DNA of 64,000 nt from Arachnopeziza araneosa (taxonomy: Eukaryota; Ascomycota; Leotiomycetes; Helotiales; Arachnopezizaceae), in contig QYAI01000091.1 in assembly GCA_003988855.1 (NCBI GenBank), forward strand, positions 170,762 to 234,761, read 5' to 3'. Under the pieces are notes generated by a model. It ran no database searches, had not been told where the DNA came from, and saw only the letters and a program-made list of their open reading frames with translations. Shown in pieces: positions 11,240 to 22,353 of the stretch (its first letter is position 1; every line of letters starts with the position of its first letter). Both the position numbers and the translations under genes were made by a program.

Positions 11240-12610
11240 GCGAGCACCCAACCCGAAAACCAATCTTCCTCATCATGTCGATACCCAAAGTCTTGATTAC
11301 TCGTTATCTTCGACTGCCAGCCACCTCAAGAGAATTCCTCATGTCCGCACGTCGATTACCAACATCCTCCCAGCTGATACCCCGATAGAGGAGGAGAGGA
11401 TTCATGGCTATGATCCCAAGCGTTTTTTGCCAGTGAATCCAGGTGATCTCCTCAGCAACAGATATAAGCTTGTGGTGAAGGTTGGATGGGGCACAACTTC
11501 CACCGTATGGTTAGCTCAAGATACTCAACGGCATGTGCTAGCCCGGTTAGATGCGTATTCTTACGTCTTCCCAGATGGTGGTGGAACTCCAACCGTTACG
11601 TGACTGAAAATTACGGCCTCCAACCGCGTTGATGACGATGCAGCGAAACACGAGCGAATTATGACCCGTCATCTCAAGAGGAATCTATCACACGAAGGGT
11701 TCCCATTTGTAAGGACAATGCTCGACAACTTCGAAGTCTTGGGGCAAGATGGGCCTCACTTATGCCTAGTCTATGAGCCTATGAGAGAGCCTCTCTGGCT
11801 ATTTCAACGTCGCTGGTAGAACGGCAAATTACCACCAGCGCTTCTCAAAGTATACTTGAGATTGAAGATTTCGTCCAGAAACAAGCTGAAAATCCTATGC
11901 CTCGAAAGACCAGAGACGACCGATCGATCTATCTCTCACACAATGATTTCGGGCCACCCAAGTCATTCCGTAGACTACCCAAGATAGCAGACTTTGGTTT
12001 AGCACAATCAGGAGAGGGTTCGGAGCCTCTTATGCACCCTATTCAGCCGCCTCTTTTCCATGCCCCAGAAGTTCTCTTGGGCACGAGCTGGACGTATAGT
12101 GCAGACATTTGGAACCTCGGCGTATTGGTATACTTTTACTTCAATACCTATCCAGAGTTTTGCTTACACAAAGTTATACAGATTTGGAACATGATGGAGG
12201 GCAGGAATTTATTTACACATATTCGTTCTAGCCATGGAGACCACGATGCTCGAGCACATCTTGCAGAGATGATTGCATTACTAGGCGCCCTACCAAAGAT
12301 ACTTATTGATCGAGAAATAAGCTAGAGCGAGGTCAAATGAAGCCATGCTGTGCTAAATTTAGAAGGCAAACCTTGTCAGACCGCTCGCGAGTATTATGGA
12401 GGGCCTTTCTTCAACTCTGAAGGTGAGTTTATGCACAAGGATCTAATTCCGTCCAATGTCAGGTTAGAGAACTCTGTCCTTTCTCTCGAAGGGGAAGATA
12501 AACGCCTCTTCCTTGATTTTATAAAGCAGATGCTCCAATGGTTGCCAGAAAACAGGAAGACAGCCAAGGAGCTCCTTGAAGATCCATGGTTACAGGAAAA
12601 GATCACTTAG
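11240..12610 (+). pseudogene. SRPK-type Ser/Thr protein kinase, broken
   Basis: Pieces of an SR-protein kinase appear in order: EEERIHGYDPKRFLPVNPGD, the P-loop region KVGWGTTSTVWLAQD, then YVT/LKITASNRVDDD, DNFEVLGQDGPHLCLVYEPM, EDFVQKQAENPMPRK, the Mg-binding KIADFGLAQ, HAPEVLLGTSW(S)YSADIWNLGVL and finally WLPENRKTAKELLEDPWL. The copy is dead. There is a frame break near 11600 (YVT to LKI), an in-frame stop after FQRRW (about 11817) and stops near 12323-12336. About 40 residues are deleted between PPALLK and EDFVQ, removing the catalytic HxDLKxxN loop. A still recognisable intron (GTATAC...ATACAG, about 12128-12180) lies within WNLGVL/IWNMME. Functional relatives phosphorylate SR splicing factors or act as orphan kinases expanded in fungi. 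Confidence 0.85.
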
Positions 12611-14008
12611 GCGGGAGATCAGGACGAATTCTCAGATCATCAAGAGAAGCTTCTTCATCACAGGCAGCACCACTTCTAGCAAAGGACGCTTTTGACTCAG
12701 ACAGCAGCTCTGAACGCCACACATGTGCTCAGACCTCACAATAACAGGAGAAGCCCCCAAACATCTGCCAGCCTCAAAACTCTTTACAGAACCACTCACA
12801 CCAGAATTCACCTCCCAACAACAATAACCTTCAGGCGGTCTTCAAACAGAACTACCGACTGCGAGGGCCGAGGAGTTGAGGAACACTTCTTTTTTCCACA
12901 GTCGAGATCTGGCACCTTTCACAGGAACATACAAGGACTACAGTATCATGTACGAGGCGATTAGCTATTTGGGAAGGGAGCGACACGTAATTTTATAGGC
13001 AAGACGAGGACTAACCTTTAGCAGTGAGACGTTTGGTCCTTTATTTTTTTTAAGTGTTTATTTAGGAGTCTAGGAAAACTGTTAACACAACGATACTAGG
13101 GATGTCAATGGAACGCGCTACTTATAGCATAATATATCAATTGTTTCTTATAACGATGATGCGCCTTATGTCTGCGTCCGATACCTTTCGCATCGGCATA
13201 TCAGATGCAGCCTTGCGGAAGAATTCGCCACGAGTCAATGATCACGAGTGCATGTTTTACACCTGCTAGGCTCCGTAGAGCCATCTGCTTCTCTCCCCGA
13301 ACTCACTTCTATCTTCGACTCAATATGTAAGATGGGCACATTGAATGTAAGGGGAAGATGGGTGCTTTTCCTGCGGTTAAAGATATAGCAAAGACTTGAA
13401 ACCCCCCAAAAAGTCAAGTTCGAGTATGACTGGTAGGTAACAAGTACAAGGATTCTTCTTAAATCTTAGATCAAGTCAATTTCCAACGTCACGTGACCCT
13501 ATACTAGTATATGGACTAGACCCGAGGCTGACTTCTCTCCTCATTCAAGACAGCACATGTACACGTCCCTCAGAGGCATCGAACTGCAAAAATGGCAATT
13601 TCGGCCGCTTGATTCATCAGAGAGCGACCCCACCAGTTTATATTTTCCCTTTTCGGTCGGCGGCTCACGTAAGCACGAGTGTCGGTGACGACGCGATGCA
13701 GTAGCTCCAGCGCCCTTTGTGTGTCAAAAACTGTCGGTTTGATGCGCGCTGATGAAGGGAGAGACGGTTCTTACGATGCGGCGATGACTCATCCCATCTC
13801 ATCCCATCCCATCCCATCTTGTCTCTGTCAAAACCCTGGCCGCTGCTTGATTAATCAACCGCGGTGGCATGTCTGTCCATATAACCTCTGTCCTCACCCT
13901 GCATGCTCCTCCATCTCCATCTCGTTCCTCTCCCGTGCTAGATATACCTAATCCGAATCTCTCTCTCTTGTTTTTTTTTATTATTGTAGTAGAATTGGGC
14001 CCCGCGCG
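12611..14008. other. Intergenic with degenerate coding fragments, repeat and GNAT promoter
   Basis: Around 12660-12990 there are Gln/Asn/Ser-rich broken frames (KDAFDSDSSSERHTC, then TYKDYSIMYEAISYLGRE) without a start or closing frame. 13027-13190 is a repeat also found near 42810. 13480-13500 holds TCACGTGA. A TCCCATC microsatellite lies at about 13790-13822. Confidence 0.5.
13027..13190 (+). repeat. Dispersed repeat, copy A (pair with 42805-42955)
   Basis: This copy shares the ordered blocks GGGATGTYAATG, GAACGCGC, ACTTAT, ATCAATTGTTTC and ATGTCTGC with the segment at 42805-42955. Both follow a broken gene. It may be the 3' flank of a duplicated segment or part of a degraded transposon. 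Confidence 0.6.
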
Positions 14009-14966
14009 ATGCCGTCCACGATTGAAACCGCGGTCCCGCTCAAGGCGCCCGCCAGAGCAGAGGTCCTCCTGATAGCCTGGGACCCCGAGTCGCCGGCGCA
14101 TGCGGAGAGGTTGTACCAGCAGCGGGTCGCGTGTGGCTGGAAACGGGGTATGATTGAGAAGTGGAGGGTGCTGCAGCGGGAGGGGAAGATGGCCATTCAG
14201 TGGGTGGTGAGTCGATCTCGTGGTGTTTTTTCTTCTCGCTTCTCGCTTGTGTTTGTGTTTTGGGGAGGCAGAAATTTCTGTCGTGGTTTGCTGCAATATA
14301 ACAGAGGTTGATGATTCCTTCTCAACGTGGAAGAGAGTCATGAATAATTGAAGACAAGGTACTGATTTCAAACAGGTCCTCTCGCCTAAAGATCCCGAGA
14401 AGGAAATCAAGCTGTCCCAGCACGTACAGAAATACCCCCAAGAATCCACCCCTCTGGCCGACAGCGCCACGTCTCTGGGAGGGAAACCCCGCTCCCCATC
14501 TCTGGCGACGTTTATCCCGGTCGGCCACATCTCGCTCGATGCCGAGAGCGCCAACGAGGGCCAAGCCGACGCATCCCAGGGCATCTACTGCATCACCACC
14601 TTCTACATCTCGCGGGCCATCCAAGGCGGTGGATTGGGGCGTGCGGCGATGGATGCCATCGAGAGGGAGGCGATCGAGCAGCCGCTGAATGCAAAAATCT
14701 TGACGTTGGATACCCTGGCCAACAAATCGGCGAACCGGGCCGAGATGTGGAAGGAGCTTGGGAAGGATCCTCCAAAGGTATGTGTTGAGTAAACAGGCGA
14801 TGGGATGATGGGAATGAAGGCTCACTTTGAATAGCTGTCTAATGAGGATTGGTATGCGCGGAGGGGATACAAGGTTTGGAGGTCAGTGGAAGGGCATATC
14901 AAACATCTGGAGCATGGCAAGCTCTGGGAGTTGGACGCCGTTTTTATGAAGAAATATGTTGCATAG
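14009..14966 (+). CDS. GNAT-family N-acetyltransferase
   Basis: Three exons: 14009-14206, 14376-14777 and 14835-14966, giving 243 residues. The acetyl-CoA binding motif A is seen as RAIQGGGLGRAAMDAIE (Q/R-x-x-G-x-G/A). It is preceded by the beta-strand GIYCITTFYIS and by FIPVGHISLD, the usual strand that leads into it. The C-terminal WYARRGYKVWRSVEG matches motif B, where a Tyr often acts as general acid. The family transfers acetyl from acetyl-CoA to amines; the acceptor here is unknown. The first intron is long for this window (169 nt). The start is the first ATG after a GC-rich leader. An antisense frame of 261 codons covering much of this gene is a shadow. Confidence 0.87.
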
Positions 14967-15327
14967 TTTGGATATAGGTCAGTTCTTTCTGGAGTTATGG
15001 TAAAGATTAAGTATATAGGAGTTCGGAGTCAGGCTTTGTGTTACAACGGAATAGACTTGGCCCAAGTTCTGGGGCAGGCGGATTTGGAAGAAATAGATAT
15101 TTAGGAACGATTGGAAAATATGAAAAGAAACTTATAAACAATTTGTGACGAGGAGATGATCACGAAATAAGAGCCATCCAAAAGCTTTAAGAGAAGAGAA
15201 AATTTCAAGCGCTGGCGCGAAACGTTGTTATTTGATTGAATATATACAGAGAATTAAATCTTTGAGACACTGTCTCACAACCGAAAGGTCTCAATAGCTT
15301 GGGGTCAATGTCTAAAGAAGAAATCAA

Positions 15328-16636
15328 TCACACAAAAGCTAAAGCTGTAAGTCCGGTAACAGCCAATGACGCCACGGAAAATTGCATCCGTGCTCCTAAG
15401 TTAGCACTGGTTTGGACTGAAGGTGCGACTGTACCCGCTGCCGTGCTCACAGGAGTCGGTGACGGTGTTATTCTGTGCTATTGTTAGCGATTAAATGAAT
15501 TTCGTGGCCAGAAAAGAGACATACGTGACGTTCTGAGAGCATACCCAAGAGCTAGTTGATGAAGATACAGGAGTGGAAGGTGTTGTTGAAGTTTGGATCG
15601 TTGTTGTGCTGTTGACAGGAAGGATTGCTGAAGTTGAAGTAGCAGATGAGATTGAACTGGTTGAGCTTGGGATATCAGAGCTAGATGTTAGGTAGATGGA
15701 CGTCGTAGAACTAGCTACCACGATCGTGGAAGTCTTGCTAGTAGTTGAGTATTGGGTAGATGTGGTGTAATCAAGGCTAGAAGACGACGTGGTAAGCTGT
15801 ACAAATGTTTCGGGGGTATCTAACGTTGTTGGACGAGCCTCGGAGACTTCTGCAGCCGGCGAGGGAGGCGCGGTGGTTGCTGGCATTTCTAAAGCAGTTG
15901 ACGTTGTGGAGTCTGATGAGGTTCCAAAATTTGATGAAGCAGTGGTCGATGAGCTGCTGCTGACCTCCACATTGTTCACAATGACCGAATCGCCATCCAC
16001 ACTTGTCACCTTGACGTCGACTGTGGTGGACCCGAAACCACTCGAGTTCTCGAAAAAATTATAAGTTTGTCGTGTTGTACTTTGCCACGTGCTTCCTCCA
16101 TCGGTGCTGACTTCCAAAGTGGAAACTTGTTTATTGGCATTTACCACTTGCATACTGAACCAATTGGCCGAGACACCGTCTTTGTTGTGTACTTTGAGCG
16201 GGCTGGTAATGGGGCAATCAGTGTATGACCAACTGACACCGATGACACCAAGGGTGGGATTGGCCAAGGCGGAGAATGCGTCAGGAAAGAGATCGAGATG
16301 GTTAGTACCACAACCAGGGCATTCATCTACAATCTGAAGAGTGTTAGTCTGGTGATACAACACGGGAGAACATCATACCATGGCCGTGATCGAGTTACCT
16401 GATGGGCCTGTGACCGAGATACAGGCTCCACAAGGTGCTGCATCGTCCCAGTTCGAATCGGAGAGCGCTGTCCCAAAAATTCCAGAAGGAAGTGTGTAAG
16501 TTGAAAAGGAGCATGTTCCACCAGCGACATTTCCGCCATAGTACGTCGCCTGTCCTGCAAGGGCGGCCCTTTTGTCTAGAGCTGCTGCATTGGCAATGGC
16601 CAAGATAGGAACAGACAGGGAAGAAGCGAAACGCAT
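15328..16636 (-). CDS. Expansin-like secreted protein with Ser/Thr tail and GPI anchor
   Basis: Three exons: 16379-16636, 15525-16333 and 15328-15472, about 403 residues. The start MRFASSLSVPILAIANA is a signal peptide; a second Met lies five codons upstream at 16651. ALDKR looks like a Kex2 site. The double-psi beta-barrel domain follows (GQATYYGGNVAGGTCSF, PCGACISVTG, IVDECPGCGTNHLDLFPDAFSAL), then an expansin C-terminal (CBM63-like) region through TVDVKVTSVDGDS. A Ser/Thr-rich stalk of about 170 residues comes next. The last exon is reached by a 52-nt intron (GTATGT...CTAAC...CACAG) and ends in a hydrophobic tail (RMQFSVASLAVTGLTALAFV), the mark of GPI anchoring. Without it the frame stops early at 15491. 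Expansin-like proteins loosen cell-wall polymers non-enzymatically; a wall location is likely. The splice choice of the last intron is by eye. Confidence 0.87.
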
Positions 16637-16651
16637 TGTGAATATGTGCAA

Positions 16652-17311
16652 GGATTCGATGTAAAGATCGGACGAAGACTAATGCTTCTTGCAGCAGTGA
16701 AGAGAAAAACAGGAAGAGAAACGAAACACTTTTGAGTGCGTGGAAGATGAGAGAAAACAAAGGTTGAGATGAGAAGTCGAGATTAATATACTTCGTACAC
16801 CATCCTGTAATGGAGAATTCCCTCCAGATTCATGGGCATCCCGCCTGCAAAGGAAATCTCCCACTCGTCGAAACAGTGTTTGGAGATCCTTCTCGTCCCT
16901 GTAATTTAAGCACGAATGGGCGAGACAGAGCCAACCTGGAGTTGAGGCACCTCCTTCGTGGCATTGAACGGTGGTCACAATCAATTCCGATTGATGTCCT
17001 GATCTTCAATCAATAAAGTCGATGATACTCGTTTGGTGTTGATGATGATGGGAGCTGGACGTGTTCGACGTTAAGCACAGCCTGAAAGGGCAAGGCAGCT
17101 TTTCAAAGCACCTAGGCCCCTGCTAGCGTAAACGACGCGCAGGAGGCGACCTCAGAGCCTCCAGATTGGTCTGGTCTTCCGGATGAAGGCAACGTGAAGG
17201 TCAAAATAGGCATAAATTGATGCCACGATGTGACCCTATATCTGACGACGATTCTCTATGTAAGTGCGTTCTTCTCCATCTTCTTCTTGTCTTCTGGGTC
17301 CGATAAGCATC
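16652..17311. other. Divergent intergenic region between expansin-like and DUF7730-like genes
   Basis: Nothing with a domain is seen. It should hold both promoters, as the genes are transcribed away from it. Confidence 0.5.
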
Positions 17312-18416
17312 ATGAACGAGCGGCAATGGCAGGATCCCGCATCCATCAACCGTGGCTGGCGGTTCGTCAAGGACCTGCTCCTCCTCCGGCCCATTATCTG
17401 GTTCTTGCAGATCTACGAGAGGCACTGGGCTTCCAAGTTTCGGAGGATACCCGACAATCATGAGATAGCCAGGCGCGTGAGAGGAGAATCGCCCATGGAT
17501 GCACCACTCCCTCTACCAAAGAAACGAGAACGAGCCCTTTCGGTTCCTCTGCCACCGATCAATTCGAGCCAGTCCTTGACATACAATATCCGCCGTTCGA
17601 GACAAGTGACCGAGGACCAGAGCGCATCTGCCTTCATCACCAAGCTCCCGCTCGAAGTCAGACAACTTGTCTATGCACAAGTGTTGGCAGGCGGAGAACA
17701 GAAAGTAGTGCATATTCTGCGGAAACATGGCAGGCTTGGTCATTGGCGCTGCCGAATGCAGAACAAAGAGGTGAAATGCGAAGCTCAATCTACACGATGT
17801 GTAGAAGGTTGGTTGCTATATAAGGAAAGGAATTCTCACTGGAGGGAATCCGGCAGACTTGATCTCGTCACAGATAGCGATCTGTTACCTCTGTTGTTCA
17901 CCTGTCGATTCATGTAAGATTCTCGAGATAAGTGGTGTCGGACAACATGCTGAACCTAGCAGATATTCGGAGGCTGTTCCGGTCCTCTATTCGAATAATA
18001 TATTTCACTTCTACGATCCCGGCGATATCCGACATTTCGCTCGTACAGTCCTGCCTCGGCGCCTAAATCTGTTACAGAGCGTGCTTGTAGATTGGGAACG
18101 ACCATTCAGCATCTTCAATAAGAACAATTCTATCCCGAAGCAAGACGATGACGAACTCAAAGCTTGGAGAGAAACGTGGGAAATACTCGCCAAGATCGAG
18201 AACCTCTCTGCGGTGAGAGTGACTTTGAAGAAAAACAAGTTCGCCGTTAGTGATGATCGAAGGAAAACAATGTGCATGGAGATGATGAAAATGCATGGTC
18301 TGAGGACATTTCAGCTTGTGATCCCATCCAATAACACCAACGACTGGAGTTTTGCTTCGGACGCACCTTTTAGAATCATAAAACCTCCTGAGATGCATAC
18401 TTTCGAGGTTGGTTGA
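17312..18416 (+). CDS. DUF7730-like fungal protein
   Basis: Two exons, 17312-17913 and 17963-18416, about 351 residues. An in-frame Met 16 codons earlier (17264) is possible, but MNERQWQDP fits the family start better. The pattern FITKLPLEVRQLVYAQVLAGGEQKVVHI, then LFTCRFIYSEAVPVLYSNNIFHF across the spliced junction, is the core of a large fungal family that resembles F-box/2EXR proteins (L-P-x-E-[IV]-R...Y, then CR...EA..[VL]LYS.N.F.F). Function is unknown. A predicted helix WRFVKDLLLLRPIIWFLQIYERHW lies near the N-terminus. The gene ends close to, and convergent with, the F-box gene on the other strand. Confidence 0.8.
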
Positions 18417-18778
18417 CCTGAGTCGTGTCCAAAACCTTTCAACAGAAATAAAATATTCAAACAAACCCCAATTCTTATTCTCATTCAATGGGTGCATCTC
18501 ATGCGTTTGCTGTATCCTCTTATTCATCGCTGCTTGTCGTTTCAATTTAAAGCGTCTGAGTTTTGTCTTGTTTATGGATGTGCCGCGCTGAAGATTCTCA
18601 AAGGCCCAGCTATCCCAAGGAATCACCTAGCTTCTATATAAGCCAAGCATTTCCAACCAGCCTATGTCTGTCTTCATTTCTCCAATAGCAGAGTAATTCT
18701 CTAGCAATAATTCTTGAAAGGATTGGCATAGTCTTTCTTCATCCAAAATTTTGTACTCCATTGAACCAAATTTGGGTG
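18417..18778. other. Convergent 3' intergenic region
   Basis: It lies between two convergent genes. No coding signal is seen; it presumably holds both 3' ends. Confidence 0.5.
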
Positions 18779-20494
18779 TTAAGAATCCCAGGACTTCCCA
18801 ATTATATATTCGTCACTATCGAAAAAAGTCTCGATTTCCCCCTGATAATCATATATACACTTCTCCCACTGAACATCCGCATCCCATCCCCAAGGTCTAT
18901 CCGCATGGTTCTTCTTGAAATCATTCACTAGTATTTCAGTTCTCAACAACAGTTTGACACCCGAATCCTTCCAAGGCAGCGTCATCAGCACGGAAATCTT
19001 CTCTTCCAAGATTGCCTTATTCATTCCGTGAATGATCACTTCCCGCAGTTTCTCAAATCGATCGCGATGACGCAGTAGCTCCCGCAGCGAGATGACGAGC
19101 CTGTCCAGAGTCGAGGGATCGTCGCATTGCATCAGGGCCAGAGTCTCCAATTGGCTCGGTAATTGATTGACGAGCATCATCTTGGAACTCTCGAGGTCCT
19201 CTTGAGGCGGTGGTTCACCGTATCGACCACCATGACCTTCTTCAAGCTGCAGTAAATCCTGTCCATAAACATAGATTGGGGCAACACGAAGATCCTTCAG
19301 AGATGTCAAGCTTGAGAACGACATGGGCATCTCCTCTTCGCCTGGGAAGAATGGATAGAAATCTGCTTGGTACCCAAGAGATAACCTCTCAAGGTGCTCT
19401 TTTTGCAGTTTCAATGCCGATTCGATGGCGGAGAATTTGATACGTGTCCACTATAACCTCTCAGTTCTGGCGAGTTACACTCGGAGAATCAGCTTACCGC
19501 CCATGTATTACCAATCTCATATATCAATGTCTTTAGGCATTTGGGTGCTTGAAGTAGAAACCTGAAATTCTTGATGCTAAGTTTAGATCTTCTTAGCTCA
19601 ATGTATTCCACCGTCGAAGAGAAGGGTGGAAGCTTGGCGAAGATGCGAGTGACACTCTCATCATCTTCCATGCCTTGATCTTCATTACCCTGATTAAACC
19701 CGTAGATTCTCCTGATCGCTGGTAATCTGACACAAGCAGCAAACCAATCGGGATTATCAGGATATCTACTCCGCACAATAAGCATGCAGCATGAATAGCT
19801 CGTAGTTCAGTAAAAAAATCCAGAGAAGATTATTTTCCTTCCTTAGATGAGGGTAATCAACTTACTTCTCATTTGTACCTGGGACCATCACATCTGTCAA
19901 TTTATTGAAAAACTGGCCATCTCTCCCCGCTAAGTCCAACATCGTCATAATGTATTTACTTTCGAATCCTATGCCATTTCCATCCACCTCAAAATCAAAC
20001 GGAATATCTAGAAATCGTAAATTGACCAAAGTCGGCAAAAGTAGAGCAAGGATCGCGGCTTCATTACTGCCTGTCTTGACGACCTTGAGCCACACTTTTG
20101 AATAATCTTTGTGCTCGGCGTACTTCTCGACAGCATTTCTAAGAATCTCATCTAATCCAGAATCCCGAGGCCAATCTGCAACACCTTCCGGCGGGGAATC
20201 CAAATGTCTCGTTGCAAGAATGTCGCGATGTGAAAAAGATTTCACGAGAGCTGCGAGGTCGGGTCTCTGAAGCATCAAGAATGTGAAAGGTCGCAAATGT
20301 TTAGTTAAAGCGTTGTTGCATGCGCCGACAAACGAGACTTTGGCATAGAGATATGGTAGGGCGATACGATGGAACTGTTTCGATGTGCGAATGACACGGG
20401 CGAGATCCACTAGAGATGTTATGAGGCTGACTATTCGGTCTAATACCTCTTCGGATAAGCACTCTAATGATTCTTTCATGCTGCGGGTTTCCAT
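18779..20494 (-). CDS. F-box-like protein with leucine-rich region
   Basis: Three exons: 19866-20494, 19498-19798 and 18779-19450, about 533 residues. The N-terminal LECLSEEVLDRIVSLITSLVDLARVIRTSKQFHRIALPYLYAKVSF is a clear F-box-type helix set with the usual following LY.KV strand. Downstream are irregular leucine-rich segments (LLLPTLVNLRFLDIPFDF, TVEYIELRRSKLSIKNFRFLLQAPKCLKTLIYEI, LERLSLGYQADF, SSLTSLKDLRVAP, PSQLETLALMQCDD), typical of fungal F-box/LRR proteins. It probably acts as a substrate adaptor in an SCF ubiquitin ligase. The acceptor of intron 1 (CGAG) is not ideal but is the only one that keeps frame; introns 1 and 2 are 67 and 47 nt. Confidence 0.82.
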
Positions 20495-21327
20495 GTTGGG
20501 AGAAAATGCATGAATCGAGTAGAGGAGAGAATGATGTGGAGGAGGACGAGCGTGTAAGTAAGCGCCGCATCCTCGGGAGTAGGATTATGTTAAGTTAGCG
20601 CCAGGAACACGTGCATAAGTTACCAGATTGCATCCGAGAATTTTATGTTTGAGAATCACGATTTAATTTCTCAATCATATAAAACTTGTTCTTTTCATTG
20701 TCACAGATCAGATAGTTGGACAATTCGTGTACTTCTTTCCCCGCCACGCTACTTGTCTCAACAGTACTGTCATTAGCCCCAGTCCCCAGCTTCTTCAGCC
20801 TGCCTCCTCGTGCTAACTCTCTTCTTGAGCTCTGTCCTAGCAAGAAAGTAATAACAGTGCTCGTTTTCTTCAAGCAGTGTTTAGATCGCCGAGAACTGGT
20901 CGCCTCTAAGGCTGTTCTAGAGCAATATTAGGAAACTACGAATCAATCACCTTCAAAAAGTTTCCCACGACCAAACCCTTCAAGTCAAAGCATATGATGA
21001 ACGTATCAGTACGATTTCAATTTCTACCTTTGTTAAATTCCGACTTGATCAATACTCCTTAGATTGCTTGTATACTTGAGATCAAAACCAAAATCGTGCA
21101 TTGAAAAAAAGTATATTTCAGTAAGTGGAACATTACTGTTGAAATGTCGGACGAGAACTGATCAAGTGAATTCAATTCCCGAAATGCCCGACTAGTTAAG
21201 AGAGCCCTTCTACTCTCTTCAGTTTCCAGTACACATAATTTATATACCTCATTATTGTACCGTCATTCGTTTGTCTTCAACTCTGTGATCGGACATCAAA
21301 CTTGTGCGCCGAGTATGATGGAGTTTA
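20495..21327. other. Intergenic, no gene recognised
   Basis: The sequence is rather AT-rich with only short open frames. The part next to 20494 is presumably the F-box gene promoter. Confidence 0.5.
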
Positions 21328-22353
21328 TCAAAACCCGTGAAAACTTATCGGCCCCCTCCTCTTTGCAACCGTATCTTGTGCAGGAAGTGTACTGGCATTT
21401 TGAATTAATTCTATCACGGTTACAAATTCGGGCTGAGTGAGGATTTTCGATGATCGTCTCCAACCGAGGTCCAACGGCAGGCGCTCATGTTCTATTACGA
21501 GGAAGTTAGTAAACCGAAAAATCAAGCTAATATTTGACAGGTGACTGCTTACTGAAGAGGTACTCGACAAAGCTGCGCTTGACCGTGTGGGTCGTTATGT
21601 TCCCAAGCGCGAAATAGAACGCGGCAGGCTCAGCGAATCCTTGACTATTGATAAACGTCTGGTTGAAGGTTGGATTTGTGGCCTTGGAAGTTGCTACGCG
21701 GGCTGCGCGGGCATCTGCTGCCATCTGAACGGTCATGATTTCATCGGTCCAGTAGCTTTTGGTCTGATCAAAAATGGTCCTGTTGAAAGTGTGGTCATCC
21801 CCAAAGTAAGCATCCCCACGACTGGGAAATGATTCATATTAGTTTATTGACTATTCATACAATAAAATATAAATGGAAGGTATATTTCGGCAGCGACAAG
21901 ATAGGCTGAAGGCGGAGAGGAGTGCAAAGATAAAGATCAAATATATCAAACTGACCTCAGGCTAGCATCGTGTTCTAGGATATCGTGATGGTCTAGATCG
22001 TCAAGGGAGAATGTCGTAGGGTTTTTCGTGGCATTATTGGTCGTGATTGCTGCCAGGAAGAGATTTGTGGCAAATTGAACGTCGCCATTGAAAGCATCCC
22101 CGAAAGCTTTAATAGTACGATTCAGATCGATATTTTTCCCGTCATGAGGGAAAAAGCCGTGGTTGGCCAAACTGTTGAGCATAGGGCAAGGAGCACGAAC
22201 TGTTGACGGATTAGAATACTCTTCTTGTTACTCGAGTTGATGGATAAAAAACATACCGTCACCTGGTCCGGGAGGGCTCCATGTGTGGAAGTGATCCACC
22301 GGTTTGGCTTGGGCAATCGCGAGAGCCGCGGCGACAATCAGAATAGACTTCAT
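21328..22353 (-). CDS. Secreted heme-thiolate peroxidase (chloroperoxidase / unspecific peroxygenase family)
   Basis: Four exons: 22257-22353, 21956-22199, 21553-21821 and 21328-21491, 257 residues, the size of short-type peroxygenases. MKSILIVAAALAIAQA is a signal peptide, so the enzyme is secreted. Exon 2 opens with VRAPCPMLNSLANHGFFPHDG: Cys37 of the PCP motif is the axial heme ligand. The EHD motif follows at 108-110 in ILEHDASLSRGDAYFGDD; its Glu is the expected active-site residue and the region also holds the metal site. N-glycosylation sequons are frequent (NRT, NAT, NPT, NQT, NIT). The final exon gives HERLPLDLGW, matching the conserved ERLP...GW near the family C-terminus. The reaction is H2O2-driven oxygenation or halogenation; substrate unknown. 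The four-part structure is easily missed because each open frame is short. Confidence 0.92.

Noticed and set aside
13799..14584. 261-codon open frame on the minus strand
   Set aside because: It is antisense to the three-exon GNAT gene, whose motifs and splice phases are far better supported, and its peptide is low in complexity.
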